Part shown: positions 1 through 7,581 of the stretch, piece after piece
Position numbering within the stretch: position 1 is the stretch's first letter
Layout: each line of letters starts with the position of its first letter
NCBI RefSeq assembly: GCF_000739635.1
Contig: NZ_BATQ01000127.1
Span: 1 to 54,747 of the forward strand
DNA length: 54,747 bases
Reading direction: 5' to 3'
Source: Verrucomicrobium sp. BvORR034
GTDB lineage: Bacteria; Verrucomicrobiota; Verrucomicrobiia; Verrucomicrobiales; Verrucomicrobiaceae
Program-made: the position numbers and the translations under genes
The notes under the pieces: generated by a model
Told to the model about the DNA's origin: nothing
What the model saw: the letters and a program-made list of their open reading frames with translations, nothing else
Database searches by the model: none

Positions 1-46
1 CCTACGAACTGCGGCCCCATCCCAATCCCCAACCTGATGCCCAGCC

Positions 47-320
47 ATGACCACTATTGAAGATCTTCCCATCAGAGTCGATCGTGAGACCCTGCCGCCC
101 CGCTTGGTGACCTTTGGTCTCGGCGGCTGCTCGGTCTACTATTCGACCCACCGCTTCTCCACCGGCAACCACAACGGCACTCCGGTTGAATCGTTCTGCC
201 GCCCAGAAAGCCCTGCAGCACGCACGCCCGGGCGGACGTCTTGCAGCGGCCGTTGAGCAGCACCTCGCCCTGGTGGAGGCAGATATCCTCCACCTCGCCT
301 TGAAGCAGTCGGCTCAGTAG
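47..320 (+). pseudogene. Small element gene apparently split by a frameshift
   Basis: A frame starting with ATG at 47 reads with good GC3-type codon use until about position 185, then its codons deteriorate and it stops at 256. From about 190 the next frame has strongly coding-like codons (an Ala/Leu/His-rich helix ending in LALKQSAQ) and stops at 320. Joined by a +1 shift, the two give one protein of about 90 residues. Alternatives are a sequencing error, a real inactivating mutation, programmed frameshifting or two overlapping genes. I recognise no family. It is the first gene of the + strand small-gene train. Confidence 0.4.
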
Positions 321-352
321 CCGGCCTTTGAACCAACCCGCCCGTCATCCAT

Positions 353-385
353 GGCGGAGCTATGCCCAACCCCTGATACACGTAG
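353..385 (+). promoter_or_regulatory. Bipartite intergenic repeat, copy 1 (candidate promoter)
   Basis: GGCGGAGC at 353-360, a 16-nt spacer, then TACACGTAG at 377-385. It ends 44 nt before the ATG at 430. The same two boxes with exactly the same spacing recur at 697-729 and 1449-1481, each shortly before a gene. The spacer length fits a -35/-10 arrangement, but the boxes are not sigma-70 consensus. Confidence 0.55.
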
Positions 386-429
386 GCACTAAACTTCCTA
401 GAACCAGCATCAAAAACACCACCACCCCC

Positions 430-660
430 ATGTACCAGATCCTGCTTTCCACCACCAGCACGAGCCACCCGAAAGTGCTCGCTGAAGGCTCCGATACGGA
501 ATTGCGCGGCCGACTGAGCAACATCCTCCGTCAGCGCCGCGCCTCCGATATTGAGAAACCGCGCCGCGTGGCGCCGCACACGTTCGCGTTCGCCAATGGC
601 TCGCGAATCCGCCTGACCATCCAGGTCGCCGGCATCTCCGCCGCCTACAAGGCCGCCTGA
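430..660 (+). CDS. Hypothetical small protein (76 aa)
   Basis: No family is recognised. The protein is basic (an Arg-rich middle with RLSNILRQRRASDIEKPRR) and ends in a short beta-rich segment with the pattern FAFANGSRIRLTIQV. I chose the ATG at 430 over an upstream start at 328 because 328-429 contains the intergenic repeat and codes poorly, while codon use improves after 430. The start is preceded by a C-rich stretch without a Shine-Dalgarno sequence, as in most genes of this element. Confidence 0.6.
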   Translation: MYQILLSTTSTSHPKVLAEGSDTELRGRLSNILRQRRASDIEKPRRVAPHTFAFANGSRIRLTIQVAGISAAYKAA

Positions 661-696
661 TCCATCACTCAACCTGGCTGCACCGCCAACCCCGAA

Positions 697-729
697 GGCG
701 GAGCTGGGTTCACACCCTCCTACATGTAG
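697..729 (+). promoter_or_regulatory. Bipartite intergenic repeat, copy 2 (candidate promoter)
   Basis: GGCGGAGC at 697-704, a 16-nt spacer and TACATGTAG at 721-729, ending 37 nt before the ATG at 767. The spacer sequence differs from copies 1 and 3, so the conservation is concentrated in the two boxes. The right box extends to the palindrome CTACATGTAG in this copy. Confidence 0.55.
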
Positions 730-766
730 GACCCTCCACCCAACACAACCACCAACATCCCTCGCC

Positions 767-1108
767 ATGAACGACTACACCGTCATTGGATCCACCCCTT
801 GCGATGAAGACTGTCAGCAGGTCGGAGCGCCCGACTATGACCGAGCTGCTGCGATCGCAGAATGCAAACGTTTCCGAGACTTGATCCGCGAGCACTGCGG
901 TGAGGAACCAGAGGGGGCACGACTCATCATCAAAGGGGAAACCCACGAGTTCGGCACCTACCACGAAGTCCATTGCGTGTTCAATGACAACATCGACCTG
1001 GCCGTGGACTACGCGTTCCATGTCGAAACACATGCCCCTGCCAAGTGGGATGGCTCCGGTGCCCGACGCTGGCTGTCCACTTCTCAAGCCGAGCCCCAAC
1101 CGTCATGA
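767..1108 (+). CDS. Hypothetical protein (113 aa)
   Basis: No family is recognised. The translation looks genuine: an acidic, mixed alpha/beta protein with paired Cys near the N terminus (CDEDC, residues 12-16) and further Cys at about residues 33 and 44. It follows copy 2 of the bipartite repeat, and its stop codon overlaps the next start (ATGA at 1105-1108), so the two genes are probably translationally coupled. Confidence 0.65.
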   Translation: MNDYTVIGSTPCDEDCQQVGAPDYDRAAAIAECKRFRDLIREHCGEEPEGARLIIKGETHEFGTYHEVHCVFNDNIDLAVDYAFHVETHAPAKWDGSGARRWLSTSQAEPQPS

Positions 1109-1386
1109 CTCGGCTTACCATCCTCACCCGTCGGAGCCGGGCGCGCGTGATCGAGCTTCTGACCCCACCCACTGCCGTCACCAAGCTGCAACGGCCGGCC
1201 CCTGTAGGTCTGACCATCAAAAAACTCATGTGCCACAAACGGTATCGCAGACTGCGGGACACCTATACGATCGCCCGCATCGGATGCGGTGAGCTCGTTC
1301 CCCTTTCAGCCATCCGCCTGCACGGGAAAAAGTACTATTTCTACATGGAACAACTGCCGCCCCTTCGTCAGACCACCGACGACTGA
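1105..1386 (+). CDS. Hypothetical protein (93 aa)
   Basis: A basic protein of unknown family. The start at 1105 is chosen because its ATG overlaps the TGA of the preceding gene, a common arrangement in this element; an in-frame start at 1045 would lie inside that gene. The C-terminal part has an aromatic patch (KKYYFYME) that could form a strand. It shares the transcription unit that starts after the repeat at 697-729. Confidence 0.6.
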   Translation: MTRLTILTRRSRARVIELLTPPTAVTKLQRPAPVGLTIKKLMCHKRYRRLRDTYTIARIGCGELVPLSAIRLHGKKYYFYMEQLPPLRQTTDD

Positions 1387-1448
1387 ACGTCCTCCCGGGC
1401 CATGACGCCCGGATCGTCTTCCGCATCTCCCTTCACTGCCCCCCCCCG

Positions 1449-1481
1449 GGCGGAGCCATGCCCAGGCGCTGATACGCGTAG
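1449..1481 (+). promoter_or_regulatory. Bipartite intergenic repeat, copy 3 (candidate promoter)
   Basis: GGCGGAGC at 1449-1456, a 16-nt spacer and TACGCGTAG at 1473-1481, ending 32 nt before the ATG at 1514. Over 33 positions it differs from copy 1 at only five bases, including conserved spacer blocks ATGCCCA and CTGA. The three copies share orientation relative to the downstream gene. Confidence 0.55.
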
Positions 1482-1513
1482 TACCGGCCACAGCCCCTTC
1501 CCTTGCGCACTCC

Positions 1514-2095
1514 ATGACCCTCTCTCCCTCTCGCTTCATTCCCGAAGGCTCCACCCCAGTCCCGCACCCGATGGGCGAGTCCCTTGGCATCGTCTATACT
1601 TACACGAGCCTCAACAAAGGTGCGCCTGCCGCGATCGCCTACCGCGGCAGGTCCGCCAAACGTGCCTGGCATTTCCGGTTCACCTCTGAATCCAATCGGG
1701 AGGCAAAGATCCGTGAGTTCTTCGAAGGCATCAGCAGCCGCCAAGACATCATCAAATCTCGCAAGGCCCGGGCATCAATGCCCCACAGCTACAAGGTCGG
1801 AGATATTGTGGTCAACTCGTGGGGCTACGATCAGACCAACATCGACTTCTACAAGGTCACCAAGATCACCGCGAACTTCGTATACCTGGTCAGGGTGGAC
1901 AAACAGACTACGCCAAGCGGCGCATTGGCCATGCAAGGCACCACCATCCCGATACCTGACGAGGAAATTACCGAGGGCTACTTTGCCAAGCAAAATGGCC
2001 GCCATCGGGCCGATGCAGAGGGATGGGTGACCTTTGAGCACGGTGCCGGTTACAAGTGGGCTGGCAAACCGGAGAGCTGCTCCTGGTACGCATAA
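1514..2095 (+). CDS. Phage-type hypothetical protein with SWGYDQTN motif (193 aa)
   Basis: The N-terminal half (about residues 25-85) is basic and may be a small domain of its own. The C-terminal half (about 90-193) begins with YKVGDIVVNSWGYDQTNIDFYKV, a pattern I recall from uncharacterised proteins of phages and other mobile elements, and ends in a Trp/Tyr-rich tail. The biochemical role is unknown. A downstream Met at residue 88 (MPHSYKVGD) could be an alternative start giving only the C-terminal domain. Confidence 0.65.
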   Translation: MTLSPSRFIPEGSTPVPHPMGESLGIVYTYTSLNKGAPAAIAYRGRSAKRAWHFRFTSESNREAKIREFFEGISSRQDIIKSRKARASMPHSYKVGDIVVNSWGYDQTNIDFYKVTKITANFVYLVRVDKQTTPSGALAMQGTTIPIPDEEITEGYFAKQNGRHRADAEGWVTFEHGAGYKWAGKPESCSWYA

Positions 2096-2126
2096 CCCCG
2101 CCCCAGCTTGACACTTTGCGAGGGCC

Positions 2127-2393
2127 ATGGCCTCACCCAAAGCACCCTCCATGGAGCTCCGCCGCGAGCTCCAGAAACTCTGGAACTCTGTTGAAGAACT
2201 CACCTCAGAAATAGTTGACCCCGACGAAGACGCCCTGGCCACCGTCCAGGAGCTGGTCGAGACCGTCGCCACATTGGCAGGCGTGACTCTCGGCGAGTAC
2301 TCCGGAGCCCACCGCAAGGCGTACCGGCAACATCAGCGGGACTCCGGCGTGCTCGATGGCGACAGCGATCCGGAGGATGACGATGAGGATTGA
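2127..2393 (+). CDS. Hypothetical acidic protein (88 aa)
   Basis: Mostly helical by composition, with a very acidic C terminus (DGDSDPEDDDED). No family is recognised. It lies between two other small genes in the same direction with gaps of 31 and 12 nt, suggesting one transcript. The acidic tail could be a protein- or DNA-mimic surface, but nothing further supports that. Confidence 0.6.
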   Translation: MASPKAPSMELRRELQKLWNSVEELTSEIVDPDEDALATVQELVETVATLAGVTLGEYSGAHRKAYRQHQRDSGVLDGDSDPEDDDED

Positions 2394-2405
2394 CCCCTCC
2401 CACAC

Positions 2406-2615
2406 ATGAACACCCTACTCGACTTCATCATCCACTTTGCCCTGCCACTGCTGGGCTTCCTCGCCAGCGGGTATGTCCTCGCCTGGCTGCGGGCAGACCG
2501 CGAACGCATCGAGCGCGAGGAGATTCAGGACGCAGCCATCCGTGAGGCCTACAACCGCGGCATCACCAAAGGCCGGCAGGACTGGCAAGAGTTCGTCCAG
2601 ATAGGCAAGAACTAG
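2406..2615 (+). CDS. Small membrane protein (69 aa)
   Basis: One hydrophobic segment at about residues 5-27 is followed by a charged helix rich in Arg and Glu (about 28-69). The layout fits a single-span inner-membrane protein with a cytoplasmic coiled-coil tail. Small proteins of this shape are common in phage and plasmid modules, but no specific family is recognised. Confidence 0.6.
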   Translation: MNTLLDFIIHFALPLLGFLASGYVLAWLRADRERIEREEIQDAAIREAYNRGITKGRQDWQEFVQIGKN

Positions 2616-2626
2616 ATCACAATGCC

Positions 2627-2788
2627 ATGGCACACCTCTTCTTCACTCCTCCAGCGATCAACACTACACCTGAAATCGAATTGGCTCTGATTTCGAGGAA
2701 ACGCTCCCCCTCCAGCCTCAACTGCCCCCGGAAACGCAAGAAAAACCGGAAGGGCACAGGGGCCCACAAGTCACGTCCCAAAAAGTGA
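2627..2788 (+). CDS. Very basic small protein (53 aa)
   Basis: A short frame starting with ATG at 2627 and ending with TGA at 2786-2788. Its second half is extremely rich in Lys and Arg (RKRSPSS, then PRKRKKNRKG, ending SRPKK). It fills the otherwise empty gap between the flanking genes and sits 11 nt after one and 15 nt before the next. A role in nucleic-acid binding is a guess from charge alone. It is shorter than usual annotation cut-offs. Confidence 0.45.
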   Translation: MAHLFFTPPAINTTPEIELALISRKRSPSSLNCPRKRKKNRKGTGAHKSRPKK

Positions 2789-2803
2789 CAGCCCGAGAGG
2801 GGC

Positions 2804-3343
2804 ATGAAACTGATCATCACCCTCCTGGCGGTCTTTCTGGTGACCGCCCTCCCCTTCACCAGCGCCCTCGCCATCCTTTGGTGTGCTGGCATCGCCATCC
2901 TGCATGCCCGGGAGGAGTACCACGGACGACTGTGGGATTACTTCGGCCGCATCACGGACAACCAGTGGGTGGCGGAGCTCGGCAGGCTAAAGGGCTTTCT
3001 CCTCATCGTCCTCCCCGCGCTCGCCCTGCAGCTCACCGCCTCTTGGATGGCCTTCCGCTACAGCACCATCCAGCCCGCCCCCTTCTGGTTGGGCTTGCTG
3101 ATCGGTGCCCGCCTGGGAGATGCCCTATTCTCCCATGGCCTGCCCACCGTTCGCGGCCGCGTTGGCAATCCTGGCCTGCCCACCGCTCTGATCTACCACA
3201 CAGACGGCCTGCTGCTCCTGGTGTTGTTTCATGTGCCCCTGATGGCATCCCCGGCTGAGGCCTGGGCAGGCGCCCTGGGTGGTGCGCTCTTCTTCTACTC
3301 CGTTCTGCCTTTGATGAGGCTTACCCGGAACTTCCGCTTCTGA
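2804..3343 (+). CDS. Polytopic membrane protein of unknown function (179 aa)
   Basis: About four or five hydrophobic segments: residues 1-30 (possibly two spans or a signal anchor plus span), 65-85, 95-110, 125-145 and 150-170. Between spans three and four is a conserved-looking stretch with GARLGDALFSHGLP and RGRVGNPGL, suggesting a functional site facing one side of the membrane. I cannot assign a family. A weak purine-rich GAGAGG lies just before the ATG. Confidence 0.65.
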   Translation: MKLIITLLAVFLVTALPFTSALAILWCAGIAILHAREEYHGRLWDYFGRITDNQWVAELGRLKGFLLIVLPALALQLTASWMAFRYSTIQPAPFWLGLLIGARLGDALFSHGLPTVRGRVGNPGLPTALIYHTDGLLLLVLFHVPLMASPAEAWAGALGGALFFYSVLPLMRLTRNFRF

Positions 3344-3412
3344 CTTCACCCTTTGCCGTCGCCCAGGCGGCACACTGCAGGCCCTGGCTGGGATCCTGCA
3401 GGTTCTACACCA

Positions 3413-3445
3413 GGCCCACCGTCTGTCGCGAGCAGGCGGTGGGCC
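3413..3445 (+). terminator. Intergenic hairpin before the methylase-like gene
   Basis: Perfect 9-bp inverted repeat GGCCCACCG / CGGTGGGCC with a 15-nt loop. It is followed by only a weak T-rich stretch (ATTTCTA), so termination is possible but not certain. A second inverted repeat, CTGCAGG / CCTGCAG, lies just upstream at 3375-3401. Together they fill the 120-bp gap between the two genes. Confidence 0.4.
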
Positions 3446-3463
3446 GCATCATTTCTAGCCCCC

Positions 3464-4339
3464 ATGAAATCCACATGGTTCTCCCGCAAACCGCACCACG
3501 AGTTCGCCAAGTGCCTGCGTGAGGCTGATTCCAGCCGCTCCCTCTGGGAGTCTTTCTCAGACTGGCTCAATCTCGCCTACCTCTCCCTCTCCCAGGCCGC
3601 CCACAAGGTCCGCACGGGCTCCCTGGACGACGCAAAGGAGCAGGGATACCTCGAACTCATTGGGCAGTACAAGAACCCGTCCAAGATGTCGGAGGCCCTG
3701 GCCATCGTGGTCAACGCCCTCGAGATGGATCGGTACGACTTCATCGGCAGCGCCGCCGGGGAGCTGGAGCTCCTCAACCAATGGAACGGCCAGTTCTTCA
3801 CGCCCAAGACCGTCTGCGACTTGATGTGCCAGATGACGCTGGGCGAATGTCGGCCGGATCCAGAGCACCGCCTGCGAATTGCAGAGCCTGCGTGCGGTGC
3901 AGGAGCCATGGCCATCGCAGCAACGGAGGTGCTCAAGGAAAACGGATTCGCCCCCTGGCACTACTGGCTGGACTGCACGGATATCGATCACCGGATGTTC
4001 AAGGCTTGCTACATCCAGCTCACCTTGTGCGGTGTCCCCGCCGTGGTCCGCCATGGAGACACCTTGCGCGCCACCCAGCATCGTGCCGAGCCCACCCTGG
4101 TGGCCGTTCTGCACCCCTACCGCTACACAGCCAAGGAACTGGCAGAGCAAGAGGCAGCCCAAAAGGAGCGGGAGACCGCAGAGGAAGCCGCCCGCATCGC
4201 GGCCAATACCCTCACGCTCTCCACTGCTCAGCCACTGGCGGTACCGGCCCGCAGGCCAGTGCCGCGTCCCGTTGCTTCCACCCCCAAACCTACCAAGCCT
4301 GCGCCCGTCGGACAGGCGGAGTTCAGCCTCTTTCCTTGA
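3464..4339 (+). CDS. N-6 DNA methylase-like protein lacking the NPPY motif (291 aa)
   Basis: The middle resembles the SAM-binding half of HsdM-type adenine methyltransferases: FTP at residues 112-114, motif I EPACGAGAM at 141-149, an acidic strand end at LDCTDIDH (about 169-176) and HGDTL at about 197-201. The catalytic NPPY/F motif that should follow is absent; the sequence instead runs into a charged helix and a Pro-rich tail ending in FSLFP. It may bind SAM or DNA without methylating, or belong to a divergent mobile-element family. The ATG at 3464 is preferred over an upstream TTG at 3353 that would read through the hairpins. Confidence 0.65.
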   Translation: MKSTWFSRKPHHEFAKCLREADSSRSLWESFSDWLNLAYLSLSQAAHKVRTGSLDDAKEQGYLELIGQYKNPSKMSEALAIVVNALEMDRYDFIGSAAGELELLNQWNGQFFTPKTVCDLMCQMTLGECRPDPEHRLRIAEPACGAGAMAIAATEVLKENGFAPWHYWLDCTDIDHRMFKACYIQLTLCGVPAVVRHGDTLRATQHRAEPTLVAVLHPYRYTAKELAEQEAAQKERETAEEAARIAANTLTLSTAQPLAVPARRPVPRPVASTPKPTKPAPVGQAEFSLFP

Positions 4340-4421
4340 ACTCCCACGGCTCACTTAATTGACAGTTTTTCCCCAGTCACAGCCCCCACTTAAGCGAAAC
4401 CACCCACACCCAAAACATGCC

Positions 4422-6122
4422 ATGAGCAGCCGCAACATCCCGCCTACCGCCACCGCCCAGGAGGTCATCCACGAGTACCCCCTGGACAAGGTCCACGTCA
4501 GTGAGTTGAACACCCGCCAGCCTACGGTGGATGAGGTCACCACAGCTGGCCTCGTCAAAAGCCTCAAGGAACTGGGTCAGACCACCCCAGGCATCGGTCG
4601 CCCCTTGAAGGGCAAACCAGGCCACATTGAGCTCGCTGCCGGCAGCCGCCGTCGGGTCGCTGCAGGGGCGGCAGGGCTGCCCCACTACAAGGTCATCATT
4701 CGGGATCTGACGGACGAACAGTTCAACACCTTGATCCTGGTGGAGAATTTCCAGCGGGAGAATCCCACTCCCAAGGCGGAGGCCATCGTGGTGAAGCGCC
4801 TGTTTGACGAGGGTCTCTCCACTCCCGCCTTGATCTCCGCCCGCCTGGGCAAGCCCGAGCACTGGGCCCGGCGCCGTATGCAGCTGCTGAAGCTGCATCC
4901 ACTTCTGATGAAAGAGTGGGAAATGGGCCAATACTCCCATTTCACCGTGGAGATGATCGAGCAGCTCGCGGCCCTAGCTCCCGACACCCAAGCCAAGCTG
5001 GTGAAAAGCTGGCACACCATCCACTGCAACAACTTCAAAGAGCTGGTCGCCCATCTCAAAAAGAGCGTGCTCTGCAGTCTGGATGTTCCGTGGCTCGATG
5101 ATCCGGATACCTTTGTCAAAGGCTGCGGTCCAAAATGCGTGCACGATTCTTCGGCTCAAAGTGAGCTATTCGGGTTTGAAGATGGTGGCAAGAAATCGAA
5201 GTGCGGGAACTGCACCAATCAGGCCTGCTTCTTTGCCCGTCGGGAGAAGTACAATGCCAAACGGCTGAAGGAGCTCGATGGCGGCGAGGGCCTGCCGCTC
5301 ATCACCACCGATTACAATTCGGTCGAGGTGGGAGGCGTCAAGGCAAGCCGGGTCTACGACAGCGAGATCTTTTCTTCCAAGGCCAGCCAAAAAGAACTCG
5401 CCACTGGAAAGAAGGCCATTCAAGTCAAAGAGGACGGAGGGCTGGCAGTCGTTTATCTCAAACCCAAATCTGCAGGCGGCTCATCTGGCAAAAAACTCGC
5501 CAGCCCCAAGGAAAAGGCGGAGGCCAAAGTCAAGGTCCTGCAGTCCAAGCGCTGGAAGATCGTCCACGAGAAACTCGTCACCAGACTGGAGAAGGCCACT
5601 CACACCGACTGCACCGGAGACATCGACCAGCTGGTGGGAGTCTATGGCCTCCCCTGGCGGCGGAATTTCTGGGAGCGGCGCAATCAGCGGTGGTGGAAGA
5701 TGCTGGATGGCGGAAACTACCTTCTCTATGCTCCCGGAGGTGGCAGCGAGAAGACCACCACCAACCGCCACGAGGCCCTCTGGTCCGGTCTGAAGGTGGT
5801 GCTGCTCGATCAGATCCGTGGCTTCCGTCTCGCCACCGAGATCCTCGACGTAGTTCCAGACATGGAACGCATCTCGACTCTCCTGAGCTTCCCCATCACC
5901 GAGGAGAAACGCCTGGCCGACCTCGCCGTGCCACCGCCCAAGAGCTGGGGGCCCACCGATACCCACACACTGCAGCCCCTCTCCGGCAACGGTACCGCAC
6001 AGAAGCCTGCAGCAGTCAAAGCGGCGGCCGCAAAGGTCCCCGCCAAAAAAGCCACGAAGAAGGTCGCCAAAAAAGCTGCCAAGAAAGTGGCCACAAAGAA
6101 AGGAAAGGGCGCGGCCGCATGA
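4422..6122 (+). CDS. ParB/Spo0J-like nuclease-domain protein with histone H1-like tail (566 aa)
   Basis: The ParB N-terminal (CTP-binding/nuclease-like) domain spans about residues 20-115, with GSRRRVAA at 74-81 and ENFQREN at 108-114. A helix-turn-helix-type region follows (about 118-160, with STPALISARLGKPEHWARRR). Residues 235-269 hold five Cys (CxxxC, then CxxC and a further Cys), a possible zinc site not typical of chromosomal ParB. The last 35 or so residues are Lys/Ala-rich (KKATKKVAKKAAKK). At 566 aa it is about twice the size of chromosomal ParB. No ParA is visible nearby. A parS-like palindrome lies at 10,156-10,171. Partition, regulation or nuclease activity are all possible. The ATG at 4422 is preferred to a TTG at 4359. 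Confidence 0.75.
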   Translation: MSSRNIPPTATAQEVIHEYPLDKVHVSELNTRQPTVDEVTTAGLVKSLKELGQTTPGIGRPLKGKPGHIELAAGSRRRVAAGAAGLPHYKVIIRDLTDEQFNTLILVENFQRENPTPKAEAIVVKRLFDEGLSTPALISARLGKPEHWARRRMQLLKLHPLLMKEWEMGQYSHFTVEMIEQLAALAPDTQAKLVKSWHTIHCNNFKELVAHLKKSVLCSLDVPWLDDPDTFVKGCGPKCVHDSSAQSELFGFEDGGKKSKCGNCTNQACFFARREKYNAKRLKELDGGEGLPLITTDYNSVEVGGVKASRVYDSEIFSSKASQKELATGKKAIQVKEDGGLAVVYLKPKSAGGSSGKKLASPKEKAEAKVKVLQSKRWKIVHEKLVTRLEKATHTDCTGDIDQLVGVYGLPWRRNFWERRNQRWWKMLDGGNYLLYAPGGGSEKTTTNRHEALWSGLKVVLLDQIRGFRLATEILDVVPDMERISTLLSFPITEEKRLADLAVPPPKSWGPTDTHTLQPLSGNGTAQKPAAVKAAAAKVPAKKATKKVAKKAAKKVATKKGKGAAA

Positions 6123-6439
6123 ACCCCTCCGTTCAGCAGCTTCAGGTCAGGCAGGTCAAGCTCGTGGGAGGCCCTGCCGACGGCCTGATCTCGATGGCCT
6201 CTCACTCCACCGCCATCGCAGATGGCGAGATCTATGTGTGGGACGGCAGCAAAGACCACAACCGTTTCGTTCACGCGAAGAGCTACCTCGCCACCCTGCC
6301 GAAAGAGCAAAGAGCGGAAGAAATCACCTTCGTCAAGTCGTGGTGCGAACACCCTCGGCCACTGACCGGCCAGGAACCAATGCCCGCCTGGCGATTCCGT
6401 GCCTGGCTGGAGCTGATCCGTTACGGACAAGTCGAATAA
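6119..6439 (+). CDS. Hypothetical protein (106 aa)
   Basis: The ATG at 6119 overlaps the parB-like stop codon (ATGA), so it is probably translationally coupled to it. The protein begins with KLVGGPADGL, a pattern seen in small phage proteins whose N-terminal strand precedes a Gly-Gly-Pro turn, and ends in a Trp-rich segment (PAWRFRAWLELIRYG). Function is unknown. The long frame that starts upstream at 5201 is not credible because it lies inside the parB-like gene. Confidence 0.6.
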   Translation: MNPSVQQLQVRQVKLVGGPADGLISMASHSTAIADGEIYVWDGSKDHNRFVHAKSYLATLPKEQRAEEITFVKSWCEHPRPLTGQEPMPAWRFRAWLELIRYGQVE

Positions 6440-6462
6440 CCATCACCCAACTGTAATTTCCT

Positions 6463-7074
6463 ATGAATGATCCCCGCCTCATCAATATAGCAGCCGCTGC
6501 CATCGCCAATGCCCGTAGCAAGCGCCTCGGCGCCGCGCATGTTCCTAACATCTTGGATTTACTCCCTTCACGGCTCCGCGAAGAAGCCTGCCAAGATGCA
6601 GAAGCGGTCCTCAGCGCGTTGGTCCATGATCCCCAAAGGCCCACGCTCAAGTGGCCGCCAGTGGTGACCACCTCCCTCCTGCCAGAGGTTGGAGATAACT
6701 ACCTCGAACTCACGTTGGGCCGGTGCCAGCCGGATGCCTACGGCGATGAACCACGCTGCCACATCCGGATCGAGCCCGGGTGGGTCCAGCTGTGCGGTCT
6801 CTATGTTCCCCATTTCGTTCGTGGGCAAGGCCTCTCCACGATCCTGGTGGACGCGGCCAAGGAGTACTGCCTGCCAGAGAAACTCCCCCTCTACATCGAG
6901 GTCAATCCTTTCGGAGTACTCCCCATGAGCCGTGAGGTGCTCATGCGCTGGTACGAAGTGGGCCACGGTTTCAAGCCCGTCGCCGGCCACCCCTACGCCA
7001 TGGTCTGGATACCTGACATCCCTTCGGAATCTCCGGCCCGCACCAGCGATGCGGATTCGCTCAGCGGTTGGTAA
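6463..7074 (+). CDS. GNAT-fold acetyltransferase-like protein (203 aa)
   Basis: The C-terminal half has the order of GNAT elements: a beta strand VQLCGLYVP (about 107-115), the acetyl-CoA loop region VRGQGLSTILVDAA (about 118-131, matching the Q/RxxGxG/A motif), a LYIEV strand (about 142-146), and RWYEVGHGFKPV (about 161-172) with the usual aromatic-Gly-Phe end. The N-terminal 70 residues are unassigned. Substrate cannot be predicted; mobile-element GNATs can modify proteins or small molecules. Confidence 0.6.
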   Translation: MNDPRLINIAAAAIANARSKRLGAAHVPNILDLLPSRLREEACQDAEAVLSALVHDPQRPTLKWPPVVTTSLLPEVGDNYLELTLGRCQPDAYGDEPRCHIRIEPGWVQLCGLYVPHFVRGQGLSTILVDAAKEYCLPEKLPLYIEVNPFGVLPMSREVLMRWYEVGHGFKPVAGHPYAMVWIPDIPSESPARTSDADSLSGW

Positions 7075-7095
7075 CCCTATCCCACTGCCACTAAG

Positions 7096-7581
7096 ATGCC
7101 CACTTTTCATTCCTCAGAATTCAAAGCCCGCGTTGCTGCCTGGTGCCCGGCGCAGTTCCGCAATGAACCCTTCGAACTGCAGCTTACGCGAGCCTTCCTC
7201 GCTGCCTCAGCTTGTGCGGCTGATCAGCACCGGGCACTGCTGGGCGCCCGACCGATCAGGCCGCTGAAGTCTTACCCAGATCCCGTCGAGGCCCTCGGGT
7301 TTGCCAAGATCGACTACACTGGCTGGCCCGATTGGGTCAGCGGCTTGGAGGTCAAGGAAATGACTGCCAAGGTTTTCAAAGATCTCCCAGAGTACTCCAC
7401 CTCAATACCTGACAGCTATCGCCGCCCCATAGCGGAGGGAGGCCGACCGTGGAAGCGGAACCTCAATGCTTTCGGCCAGTTCCAGCCCGAAACCGAGGCT
7501 TTGTGGCTCTACTGTGAGTATCGCACCCACAGTGATCCCACCAAACTCGAGATCTACACCGCCCAGATCAAGATCGTATGA
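7096..7581 (+). CDS. Hypothetical protein (161 aa)
   Basis: No family is recognised. The translation has normal composition, with a Trp-rich middle (GWPDWVSGLEVKEMT) and a beta-rich C terminus (ALWLYCEYRTHSD, then YTAQIKIV). Its stop overlaps the start of the next gene (ATGA at 7578-7581). Confidence 0.6.
   Translation: MPTFHSSEFKARVAAWCPAQFRNEPFELQLTRAFLAASACAADQHRALLGARPIRPLKSYPDPVEALGFAKIDYTGWPDWVSGLEVKEMTAKVFKDLPEYSTSIPDSYRRPIAEGGRPWKRNLNAFGQFQPETEALWLYCEYRTHSDPTKLEIYTAQIKIV

Noticed and set aside
5201-6439. Long plus-strand frame of 412 codons
   Set aside because: Its first three quarters lie inside the parB-like gene with atypical Gln/Arg-rich composition. Only the last 106 codons are kept as a gene.
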